Assembly: GCF_014773245.1 (NCBI RefSeq)
Contig: NZ_JACWMX010000001.1
Location: 868,001-932,000, forward strand
Length of the DNA stretch: 64,000 nucleotides
Direction: 5' to 3'
Source of the DNA: Mucilaginibacter glaciei
Lineage (GTDB): Bacteria; Bacteroidota; Bacteroidia; Sphingobacteriales; Sphingobacteriaceae
This document shows, piece after piece, positions 34,761-42,526 of the stretch (the first letter of the stretch is position 1; each line of letters starts with the position of its first letter). A program made the translations under genes and the position numbers. The notes under the pieces are model-generated. The model did no database searches. It was not told where the DNA came from and saw only the letters and a list, made by a program, of their open reading frames with translations.

Positions 34761-37136
34761 TTACTCGCTTCGCAAACTTTTTACCGGGTTTACCAGCGCC
34801 GCTTTAAGTGATTTAATGCCTACGGTAGCAAATGCAATAATGAAAGTAATTAGTGCAGCGAAGGCGAAAATCCACCAGTGTAAGGGCGTGCGATAGGCAA
34901 AGTTTTGTAACCATGCCTGCATAAAGCAATATCCTAACGGTATGGCTATCACTGTAGCAATGGCAACGGGTTTAAGCAAATCTGTAGATAACAGTAAAAG
35001 GATATTGCTTACCGATGAACCCAGCACCTTACGCACACCAATCTCTTTGGTACGTTTAACAGCGGTGAATGAAGCTAAACCAAAGAGACCCAGGCAGGCA
35101 ATAAAAATGGCTAACCCGGAGAAGATAGTAAGCATAGTTTTTTGGCGGATATCTGTTTTATAGGTGACGTCAAATTTCTGATCAAGGAAACTGTAGTCGA
35201 ATGGGTAAACCGGGGCCGCCTGCGCATAAGCCTTTTTAATATCGGCAATTGCATTATTTAAGTTACCCGGTTTTAATTTGATAACGGCCACACGCCTATC
35301 GTCTGACGGTGAAATAACAAGGGCGTCCATATTTTCTTTGAGGGATAAGAAATTGTAGTCTTTAACAACACCGATGATGCGCCGTTTAAGACTATCGCGT
35401 ACGGTGTTTTTAATCCATTTACCTACAGCTTGGTTTGGTGTAAAGCCCAGTTTACGAGCAGCTGTCTCATTGATTAGCGCAGCTTCTGTTGTGTCTGTCG
35501 AAAACTGCGGCGAGAAATCCCGACCGGCGACAATTTTTAGTCCGACGGTTTTTACATATTCGAAATCAGCAAATTCACTTCGCGATTTAAATGCCTCGTT
35601 TTGGCCTTCCACTTCATACGTCTGCACATCATGAAAGCCGCCCGGTTCGCCAGACATTAATGAAACCGAAGCGATTGCTTGATTACTTTCTAATGTCGAC
35701 TTAAATAATCGCCTATGGTTAAATATATCATCATTGTCCAGGTTAACAGTTACCACCTGTTGTTGGTTATAACCTAATTCTTTGCCCTTAACAAAATCCA
35801 TTTGCTTAACAATAACAAAAGTGCCGATTATTAAGAGTAGGGAAATGCTAAACTGCACCACCACCAACGATTGCCTGAAAAAATTGCCGCTTTTACCTAA
35901 ACGCAACTTGCCCTTAAGTGCCTGGATTGGCGAAAAAGCCGACAGGAAAAAGGCGGGATAACTACCTGCCAGGAACCCGATAACCAATATCACCCCTACG
36001 AGGAATAAATAGATGGGGGCCGAATTCCACGAAACCGACAATTTGTAGCCTAATAATTCTTTATACCAAGGCATACAAATAAGGAGCAAGCCAATTGACA
36101 AAATGCAGGAAACAATCGTAAGCAAAATAGATTCGCCAATAAATTGTAATACCAGGTGGCTTTTGTGCGCACCAAGCACTTTGCGTAATCCAACTTCTTT
36201 AGAGCGTTCAACTGCGCGTATGGTTGATAAGTTAGTAAAGTTGATACATGCTATTAGCATGATGAGTATTGCTATGCATAGAAAAATATATACTACTGTT
36301 TTATCTCCGTGTTTCACATTGTCAAAGGCAGATGCCTTTTCAAAATAAATATCCGGTAATGCAGTAAGCGACAGGCTTATTTTAATACCGGAATGCTGCA
36401 TATCTGCGCCCATATATTTAGTCAAAAACGGGGCGAACTTTTGTTCTAATACTGATTTGTTGGTATGCTCACCCAACAAAACGTAGGTAAATAATCGGTT
36501 ATTTATCCAAACGTTAAACCCCGTGTTATTTAAATAGCTGGTTATAGGAATAACCATGTCAAAATCAATATGTGAGTTTGGGGGGACATCCTTCGAGATC
36601 CCGGTTACTTTAAACTGCTGTTGCTTATCAAGCGTGAGTACTTTCCCCATGGCTTTATCAGTACTGCCAAAATATTTTTTCGCGGTTGTTTCTGTAAGTA
36701 CGATACTTAATGGGTCTTTAAGTACAGTTGCAGCATTACCTTTTATTAGTTTAAAAGAAAAAAGATCGAAAAACCCCGGGTCTGTTACATAAAGTTTCTT
36801 CTCAAGGAACGATTTATTATCAAAGGAGATCAGGCCCTGGTTGGTGTTAACCCTTACTGCTTGTTTAATATCGCCAGGGAAATCGTTTAATAAGGCGGGG
36901 GCATAAGGCCCGGACACATAGGGAACGCCCTCCTTCATTTCTTTAAAATTGCGCATCACCCTGTAAATGCGCTTTTGCTTGGTGTGAAAATTATCAACGC
37001 TGAACTCGTTCATAATGTAAACAAATATCATCATGCACACTGTAATACCGATGGTCAAACCCAGGATATGGATAAGTGAAAAAGCCTTGTTTTTTGTAAG
37101 GCTGCGATAAGCTATTTTCAAATAATTTTTAAACAT
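34761..37136 (-). CDS. ABC transporter permease, MacB/FtsX type (permease 9 of 9)
   Basis: A 791-residue fused permease starting MFKNYLKIAYRSLTKNKA and ending NPVKSLRSE. The coupling motifs are ERSKEVGLRKVLGA and KRTKEIGVRKVLGS. It is the first permease after the second ATPase, across a 177-bp gap (37137-37313) that contains a possible remnant of a GC-rich palindromic repeat but no activator site. It is the most obvious direct partner of that ATPase and the fusion protein. Confidence 0.93.
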   Translation of the reverse strand: MFKNYLKIAYRSLTKNKAFSLIHILGLTIGITVCMMIFVYIMNEFSVDNFHTKQKRIYRVMRNFKEMKEGVPYVSGPYAPALLNDFPGDIKQAVRVNTNQGLISFDNKSFLEKKLYVTDPGFFDLFSFKLIKGNAATVLKDPLSIVLTETTAKKYFGSTDKAMGKVLTLDKQQQFKVTGISKDVPPNSHIDFDMVIPITSYLNNTGFNVWINNRLFTYVLLGEHTNKSVLEQKFAPFLTKYMGADMQHSGIKISLSLTALPDIYFEKASAFDNVKHGDKTVVYIFLCIAILIMLIACINFTNLSTIRAVERSKEVGLRKVLGAHKSHLVLQFIGESILLTIVSCILSIGLLLICMPWYKELLGYKLSVSWNSAPIYLFLVGVILVIGFLAGSYPAFFLSAFSPIQALKGKLRLGKSGNFFRQSLVVVQFSISLLLIIGTFVIVKQMDFVKGKELGYNQQQVVTVNLDNDDIFNHRRLFKSTLESNQAIASVSLMSGEPGGFHDVQTYEVEGQNEAFKSRSEFADFEYVKTVGLKIVAGRDFSPQFSTDTTEAALINETAARKLGFTPNQAVGKWIKNTVRDSLKRRIIGVVKDYNFLSLKENMDALVISPSDDRRVAVIKLKPGNLNNAIADIKKAYAQAAPVYPFDYSFLDQKFDVTYKTDIRQKTMLTIFSGLAIFIACLGLFGLASFTAVKRTKEIGVRKVLGSSVSNILLLLSTDLLKPVAIATVIAIPLGYCFMQAWLQNFAYRTPLHWWIFAFAALITFIIAFATVGIKSLKAALVNPVKSLRSE

Positions 37137-37313
37137 GGTATTTTGATTACGGTTGTAAACATTTAACTATGAATGACTTGATGCTATGCATTTTTAAAAT
37201 ACACACTCAAAGTTTGGGTAATACTCCAACCAACCCCGCCGCTTTTGAGGGCGGAGGGTAAGTAAGAGACACACTTAACTATATATTAACTTAACTAAAT
37301 CAGGGCGGTATAA

Positions 37314-37991
37314 TTAAACCATAATATTCTCCATTACAGTTTGGCCATCCAACAGGCGGATGATACGGTGACTGTAACGGGCATCATGCTCGGAGTGGGT
37401 AACCATGATAATGGTGGTACCCTGCTCGTTTAGGTCGGTTAGCAATTCCATTACATCGTTACCGTTGCTGCTATCCAGATTACCTGTTGGCTCATCCGCA
37501 AGGATAAGCTTGGGTTTGTTTACTACCGCGCGGGCAATAGCCACACGCTGTTGCTGACCACCAGACAGTTGCTGCGGATAGTGATTACGGCGGTGCATGA
37601 TCTGCATCTTATCCAATACCTCTTCTACCCTTTTAACCCGGTCGGCACTGCTTACGCCCGTGTATATCAACGGTAATTCCACGTTTTCGAATACGGTCAA
37701 CTCATCTATAAGGTTAAAGCTCTGGAATACAAAACCGATGTTGTGCTTGCGCAGGTCGGCACGTTTGCGCTCGTTAAAATGAGCGATCTCGATTCCGTTA
37801 AACATGTAGCTGCCTTCATCCGGATCGTCCAGCATACCCAGGATATTCAGCAACGTTGATTTACCACAACCCGACGGGCCCATTATAGCCACAAACTCGC
37901 CGGTGTTAACTTCCATCGTCAACTTGTTTAGCGCAATGGTCTCTACCTCTTCAGTGCGGTAAAATTTTTCAAGATTTGTAATTTTTATCAT
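37314..37991 (-). CDS. ABC transporter ATPase (MacB/LolD type), canonical motifs
   Basis: A 225-residue nucleotide-binding protein with complete motifs: Walker A GPSGCGKST (38-46), Q-loop FVFQSFNL, signature LSGGQQQRVAIARA (142-155), Walker B LILADE, D-loop GNLD (171-174) and H-loop VTHSEHDARYSHRII. The start is ATG 37991 because a rare clear Shine-Dalgarno, GGGAGG, lies 4-5 bases upstream; a TTG 21 bp earlier is rejected. It aligns gap-free with the ATPase at 6149-6826, so both may serve the same permeases. It stands between the fusion protein gene (102 bp) and permease 9. Confidence 0.95.
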   Translation of the reverse strand: MIKITNLEKFYRTEEVETIALNKLTMEVNTGEFVAIMGPSGCGKSTLLNILGMLDDPDEGSYMFNGIEIAHFNERKRADLRKHNIGFVFQSFNLIDELTVFENVELPLIYTGVSSADRVKRVEEVLDKMQIMHRRNHYPQQLSGGQQQRVAIARAVVNKPKLILADEPTGNLDSSNGNDVMELLTDLNEQGTTIIMVTHSEHDARYSHRIIRLLDGQTVMENIMV

Positions 37992-38093
37992 TTGGCCTCC
38001 CTTAAAATCCAACCGCCGGTTAAGCGGAAGGATTTATTATTGATTTAATTGTGATTTATATATTTTAATATTTTTAATTCTTTCTGCTTTTCA

Positions 38094-39347
38094 CTATTTC
38101 TTCAGCACCAGTTCCTGTATATCGCCATAGTTTTCGTAGCTCGAGGTGATCACCTTGTCACCAGGTTTTAAGCCTTGCAGCAATTCGTAGTTGTCGGTAT
38201 TATATCTGCCTAACTGTATATCTGTTTTATAAGCTGTTTTACCGTCTTCGCTCAGTTTAAAGATCCAGTTACCACCGGTTTGCTGATAGAAACCGCCCTT
38301 GGGTACTAACAGAGACGTAGTTTCGTCGCTCAGTGCCAGCCTGATCTGCAACGTTTGCCCTTTGCGGATGCCCTTTGGCAACTCGCCTACGAAGGCCATA
38401 TCTACCTTGAAACGGCCGCTGGTTACCTGTGTAAACACTTTCTTGATCACCAGTTTATAAGTTTTATCGGCAAAGGTAAAATCGCCCTTTAAACCGGCGA
38501 AGATTCTTGACAGGTAATGCTCCTCTACATCCACCTGTACTTTAAATCCATTCTGTGCATCGAGCTGGCCCAGGTGCTCCCCTTTGTTTTTGCTTTGTCC
38601 TATCTCCGCGTCCATTGAGGTAAGCTGCCCGTCAATCGGTGCCCGGACGATCAGGTCGCCTACTTTTTTCTTCATCAGCTCCAATGTACCTTTCATATTG
38701 GCGTATGACTCTGCCGATTGTTTCACCTGCGCACTGGTTGACACCGTATCTTGTTTCAAGATCTGTGATGCCAGCCTTTTACGCCTCAACTGATAGTTGT
38801 ACAGGTTAAGTGCCGATTGATATTCCTGCAAACCGATAGCTTTCTGGTCATATAATCTCTTATCCAGGTTGTAAACCCTTTCGGCTTCTTTTAAGGCGTT
38901 GTCTACATCGGCCATTGAATTTAACTTGCTAATGGTGTTTTGCTGTGCCTGGTCGCGGGAGATCTGCATTTGGGTCAGCACGTTAAAAACCGCGGTCTGC
39001 TGATTGGCTAAGCTCAATTCAAGGTCGGTATTTGACAAACGTAATATAGGGTCGCCTTTTTTAAGCATCGCGCCGTCTTCTACATATTTCTCTTCAACGC
39101 GTCCGCCCTCAATCGCATCAAGGTAAATGGTACTCAATGGTAACACTACGCCGTTAACCGGGATAAACTCCTGGAAAGGGCCCTTCTTAATCTCACTGAT
39201 AGTAATGCGTTCTGTATCAACGTTTAACTTGCTTTTACCGGATGTAAAAAATATACTACCGCCAACTAATAATACCACGCCAGTTATCCCGGCTATGGTC
39301 ATCAGCCGCTTGTTACTCCAGGTCTTTTTTTCTATTACTCTATCCAC
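38094..39347 (-). CDS. Membrane fusion protein (HlyD/MacA-like efflux adaptor)
   Basis: A 417-residue periplasmic adaptor with a short cytoplasmic N-terminus, one membrane anchor (LMTIAGITGVVLLVGGSIFF), a lipoyl/barrel-sandwich half (EKYVEDGAMLKKGDPILRLSN) and a long coiled-coil hairpin (about residues 115-230). The second lipoyl half is LIVRAPIDGQLTSMDAEIGQ, followed by beta-barrel and membrane-proximal domains. Such proteins bridge MacB-type pumps to TolC. I chose GTG 39347 (VDRVIEKKTWSNKR) because the only earlier in-frame start (GTG 39392) overlaps the promoter box at 39377-39391. It is the first gene of the operon with ATPase 2 and permeases 9, 8 and 7. It is the only adaptor in the window. 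Confidence 0.92.
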   Translation of the reverse strand: MDRVIEKKTWSNKRLMTIAGITGVVLLVGGSIFFTSGKSKLNVDTERITISEIKKGPFQEFIPVNGVVLPLSTIYLDAIEGGRVEEKYVEDGAMLKKGDPILRLSNTDLELSLANQQTAVFNVLTQMQISRDQAQQNTISKLNSMADVDNALKEAERVYNLDKRLYDQKAIGLQEYQSALNLYNYQLRRKRLASQILKQDTVSTSAQVKQSAESYANMKGTLELMKKKVGDLIVRAPIDGQLTSMDAEIGQSKNKGEHLGQLDAQNGFKVQVDVEEHYLSRIFAGLKGDFTFADKTYKLVIKKVFTQVTSGRFKVDMAFVGELPKGIRKGQTLQIRLALSDETTSLLVPKGGFYQQTGGNWIFKLSEDGKTAYKTDIQLGRYNTDNYELLQGLKPGDKVITSSYENYGDIQELVLKK

Positions 39348-39376
39348 TGTGTTTATCAATATTTGGTATAGCAATA

Positions 39377-39391
39377 CAAAAACACATGCCA
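39377..39391 (-). promoter_or_regulatory. -24-like promoter box, module 4
   Basis: Minus-strand TGGCATGTGTTTTTG (39391 to 39377), 30 bp before the GTG start of the fusion protein. It is the closest of the set to the sigma-54 -24 consensus TGGCACG. Confidence 0.55.
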
Positions 39392-39443
39392 CAAATTAAC
39401 TCACTGTATTTCAATTAATTAAACCAATTTACCGTGTTTGTAC

Positions 39444-39483
39444 CGTACGCTTCTGTTACAGCAAGTGTTCGGTATTGATACAG
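39444..39483. promoter_or_regulatory. Tandem activator sites, module 4, between divergent operons
   Basis: Sites CGTACGCTTCTGTTACAG (39444-39461) and TGTTCGGTATTGATACAG (39466-39483) have starts 22 bp apart. The first begins 53 bp from the minus-strand box at 39391. The second ends 76 bp before a plus-strand box at 39559. One site pair may thus serve both the fusion protein operon and the regulator-kinase operon. Confidence 0.7.
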
Positions 39484-39558
39484 TGGCAAAACAGCCGCAT
39501 AAGGCGCCAAATAACAGATCATAGCTGATTATCAATATAATAGGTATTACACTACAAA

Positions 39559-39574
39559 TGGTATGATATTTAAC
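39559..39574 (+). promoter_or_regulatory. -24-like promoter box of the regulator-kinase operon
   Basis: Plus-strand TGGTATGATATTTAAC, 64 bp before the response regulator ATG. It has the same core as the four minus-strand boxes, which suggests autoregulation through the shared sites at 39444-39483. Confidence 0.45.
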
Positions 39575-39637
39575 AATCAAATATTAAATTGCATACGTTA
39601 CCTTGCGGCAACCTTTTGAACTAATCACCATTAGCTA

Positions 39638-40990
39638 ATGATACTAAAAAAAGCAACTGTTTTAATTGTTGATGACGACCTGGATGTGCTTACCGCCGTT
39701 AAGTTATTGCTTAAACCGGAAACACAGGAAATAATTACCGAGAAAAATCCCGAGAACTTAAATTCGCTGTTGCAGCGCAATCAAATTGACCTGGTTTTGC
39801 TGGATATGAATTTCAACAGTGCTATTAATACCGGTAACGAAGGCATTTACTGGCTGCGTAAGATTAAGGAATGGAAACCGAATGTGTGCGTGATCATGAT
39901 AACTGCTTACGGGGATATCGACCTTGCGGTACGCTCTCTTAAAGAAGGGGCCAATGACTTCGTGGTAAAACCCTGGCATAACGAAAAACTGATAGATACC
40001 ATTAAAGATCTGCTCGATAAAAAGGAAGGTGTTAAAACCAGCAAGCCATCAAAAAGTGGCACGGGCCAAACATCTATATTGGGCGAATCTGATGTGATGG
40101 ACGACATTTTTCATAAAGTAAATAAGATCGCCCCTACCGATGCCAATATTCTAATTTTAGGCGAGAATGGTACAGGTAAAGATCTGATGGCGAAGGCCAT
40201 TCACGAGCGCTCTTTACGTGCGGATAAGCCATTTATCAAGGTTGATGTTGGCGCGCTGACAGATTCATTATTTGAAAGTGAACTCTTTGGGCATAAGAAA
40301 GGCGCTTATACCGATGCCCGCGAAGACCGCATGGGGCGCTTTGAAGAAGCAGAAGGTGGAACTCTATTTTTGGATGAAATAGGTAACATCAGCCTGCAAC
40401 AGCAAGCTAAATTATTAACCGTGTTACAAAACCGACAGGTAACCCGCCTGGGTACTAACAAAGCGGTAGATGTAAATATAAGGCTGATCTGTGCCACCAA
40501 CGTTGCGCTCACAGAATTGGCTAATGAGAACAAGTTTCGTAAGGATTTGATCTACCGCATTAACACGGTCGAGATCAATATGCCGCCTTTGCGCAAACGC
40601 GCCGAAGATATTGTGATACTGGCTAAACACTTCGCTAAATTATATGCCGGTAAATATTTAAAGCCCGCAATGGAGTTTGACGCTGCGGCACTTCAAAAAT
40701 TGCGTATGTATAATTATCCCGGTAATGTACGCGAATTACAATACACCATTGAACGCGCGGTAATTATGGCCGATGAGCATGTCTTAAAGCCAGATGACCT
40801 GATCTTTTCCATCTTGGAAACCCCGGGCGAAAGCGTTATCGACGATGATAACATCCAGCTAAGCACACTGGAGAAAAATGCCATTTTACGCGTGATAGAA
40901 AAACATAGCGGCAACATAACCCGTGCCGCTAAAGAATTGGGGTTAACCCGTACCGCACTGTACCGCAGATTGAGTAAGTATGATATTTAA
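39638..40990 (+). CDS. NtrC-family response regulator, sigma-54 activator type
   Basis: A 450-residue regulator. The receiver domain (residues 1-125) has the acidic pocket VDDD near the N-terminus, phospho-acceptor Asp56 (LLDMNF) and KPW around 110. The AAA+ domain (about 145-385) has Walker A GENGTGKD (about 175-182), the sigma-54 contact loop as GAYTDA at 222-227 instead of GAFTGA, and Walker B GGTLFLDE. The C-terminal Fis-type helix-turn-helix reads GNITRAAKELGLTRTALYRRLSKY. It should bind DNA sites in pairs and activate sigma-54 promoters. It is divergent from the efflux operon, next to module 4 and overlapping its kinase gene by 11 bp. It is the best candidate for the factor binding the four tandem modules. 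Confidence 0.94.
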   Translation: MILKKATVLIVDDDLDVLTAVKLLLKPETQEIITEKNPENLNSLLQRNQIDLVLLDMNFNSAINTGNEGIYWLRKIKEWKPNVCVIMITAYGDIDLAVRSLKEGANDFVVKPWHNEKLIDTIKDLLDKKEGVKTSKPSKSGTGQTSILGESDVMDDIFHKVNKIAPTDANILILGENGTGKDLMAKAIHERSLRADKPFIKVDVGALTDSLFESELFGHKKGAYTDAREDRMGRFEEAEGGTLFLDEIGNISLQQQAKLLTVLQNRQVTRLGTNKAVDVNIRLICATNVALTELANENKFRKDLIYRINTVEINMPPLRKRAEDIVILAKHFAKLYAGKYLKPAMEFDAAALQKLRMYNYPGNVRELQYTIERAVIMADEHVLKPDDLIFSILETPGESVIDDDNIQLSTLEKNAILRVIEKHSGNITRAAKELGLTRTALYRRLSKYDI

Positions 40991-42347
40991 CCGTTACGAA
41001 TGGCGGCTTGTGCTACGCATTTTACTTTTATTTATTGCGGTAACGGCCACCTCCCTGATTGTGGCGAATGCGCTTACGCAAAAGGGTAATTTTCTCTATG
41101 CGGTAATCACCGTGCCTTTGGTGGTTTACTCTGTTTTAGATCTGATCCGCTTTAACAAGAAGGCGCAGGATGAGGTAAACCAGTTTGTGGAATCTATTCA
41201 CTACCGGGATTTTTCGCGTCATTTTGACGTACGTAAAGCACCGAACGAGTTAAAGCCCTTACGTAAAGGGTTCAATGATATCAACACCACATTTAAATTA
41301 ATTAGCCGCGAGCGCGAAACGCAGTATCACTATCTGCAAAAGATTCTGGAACTGGTGGATACCGGGATACTTTCATACGAACAGGAAACCGGCGAAACCA
41401 GCTGGATAAACGAAGCTTTCAAAAACCTGATGAGCATCCCCTATTTAAAAACGGTACACTCACTTCAAAAACGCGAACCGCAGTTGTACCAGGAAATCGT
41501 AGCACTTAAGGCAGGCGACTCGAAAGTATTGAGTATTACGCGCAACCAACAACAGGTGAAAATGCTGGTTACATCGAGCATAATGCGTAGTGATGACAAG
41601 ATCTATAAATTGATCGCATTTCAAAACGTGAGTGAAGCGTTGGATGAGACGGAATCAAAGGCATGGTCGAAGTTATTGAATGTTATGACGCACGAGATCA
41701 TGAATTCGGTTGCCCCTATCTCTTCACTGGCTGATACTTTGAAGAACCGTTTGCAAAGCCCGGAGATTGCCAGCAGCATCCAAGAAGCCGACCTGGAAGA
41801 TATCTCGTTAGGTATTGATACCATTAAACGCCGCAGCGAGGGTTTGCTTAAATTTACAGAAAGCTATCGTAGCCTGAACAAGATTACCAATCTGGATACC
41901 AATAAGGTGCTGGTGCGTAATATGTTCGAGAACCTGGCCAGCCTGATGCGCCCTACTCTGGAGAAAAAGAATATCGAATTGGAGATTATCCTGCGCGACC
42001 CGGCCCTGGCTATCGAACTGGATACCAATCTGGTAGATCAGGTAATGATCAACCTGCTGGTAAACGCTATCGAAGCTGTGAAAGACCGCGAAGAGCCACG
42101 GATCACCCTATCTGCAGAAGTACAAAGCAACAGCAAAACGCTGGTTAAGGTAACCGACAACGGCTTAGGCATGCCACCCGAGTTATTGGATAAGATCTTT
42201 ATTCCTTTTTTCAGTACCCGCAAAACGGGCAGCGGTATCGGGCTAAGTTTGTGTAAACAGATCATGCTGCTGCATAAAGGCAACATCCAAGTACAATCTA
42301 CAGAAGGCAAAGGCTCGTCGTTCATATTAACGTTCACGAATAACTAG
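40980..42347 (+). CDS. Sensor histidine kinase partner of the NtrC-type regulator
   Basis: A 455-residue kinase. Two membrane helices stand at the N-terminus (LRILLLFIAVTATSLIVANAL and LYAVITVPLVVYSVLDLI) with only a few residues between, so it has almost no periplasmic sensor and probably senses within or near the membrane. A linker and PAS-like region (about 70-220) follow, then the phospho-acceptor His238 (VMTHEIMNSVAPI) and an ATPase domain with N-box MINLLVNAIEAV, G1 DNGLGMPPE and G2 GSGIGLSL. The 11-bp overlap with the regulator gene indicates translational coupling. The short periplasmic loop resembles intramembrane-sensing kinases that work with ABC permeases of the Bce type; a link to the permeases is inferred. 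Confidence 0.93.
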   Translation: MIFNRYEWRLVLRILLLFIAVTATSLIVANALTQKGNFLYAVITVPLVVYSVLDLIRFNKKAQDEVNQFVESIHYRDFSRHFDVRKAPNELKPLRKGFNDINTTFKLISRERETQYHYLQKILELVDTGILSYEQETGETSWINEAFKNLMSIPYLKTVHSLQKREPQLYQEIVALKAGDSKVLSITRNQQQVKMLVTSSIMRSDDKIYKLIAFQNVSEALDETESKAWSKLLNVMTHEIMNSVAPISSLADTLKNRLQSPEIASSIQEADLEDISLGIDTIKRRSEGLLKFTESYRSLNKITNLDTNKVLVRNMFENLASLMRPTLEKKNIELEIILRDPALAIELDTNLVDQVMINLLVNAIEAVKDREEPRITLSAEVQSNSKTLVKVTDNGLGMPPELLDKIFIPFFSTRKTGSGIGLSLCKQIMLLHKGNIQVQSTEGKGSSFILTFTNN

Positions 42348-42430
42348 TCTGAATCAGTATTTAAAGAATTAATCAATTTCCATAATGCCTTTATTCTGAT
42401 AATCCTAAAATTCTGTAAATTCTGATTCAA
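42348..42430. repeat. Degenerate dispersed repeat with TCTGAATCAG / CTGATTCA ends
   Basis: The element begins TCTGAATCAG directly after the kinase stop and ends TTCTGATTCAA, with AATCCTAAAATTCTGTAAATTC in its right half. It looks like a decayed copy of a palindromic CTGAATCAG/CCTAAAATCCTG-type repeat that I recall from Bacteroidota intergenic regions. It may act as terminator of the kinase transcript. Confidence 0.45.
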
Positions 42431-42439
42431 ACTTCCTCC

Positions 42440-42480
42440 TGCCAATTTGGCAAACATCGACCTTTGGAACGGGCATTGAT
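42440..42480 (+). promoter_or_regulatory. Palindromic operator and sigma-54-like promoter of htpG
   Basis: A perfect 13-base palindrome TGCCAATTTGGCA (42440-42452) is followed 12 bases later by TGGAACGGGCATTGA (42465-42479), 47 bp before the htpG start. The latter matches sigma-54 TGGCACG-N4-TTGC at 9 of 11 fixed positions (one mismatch in each box). A dyad beside such a box fits stress control, but the regulator is not identifiable here. Confidence 0.45.
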
Positions 42481-42526
42481 AAATGGGTTTTAGTTAATTA
42501 GTTAAATTTTCTAAACACATATCATT

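Noticed and set aside
7099..37136. Recent amplification of identical permease copies or transposon-mediated duplication
   Set aside because: The copies differ throughout except at short motifs and no transposase, target duplication or long identical stretch is visible; the array is old.
6897..39574. Calling the five boxes canonical sigma-54 promoters
   Set aside because: The -24 TGG is present in all, but the -12 GC is missing in all; I therefore call them -24-like and leave the sigma factor open.
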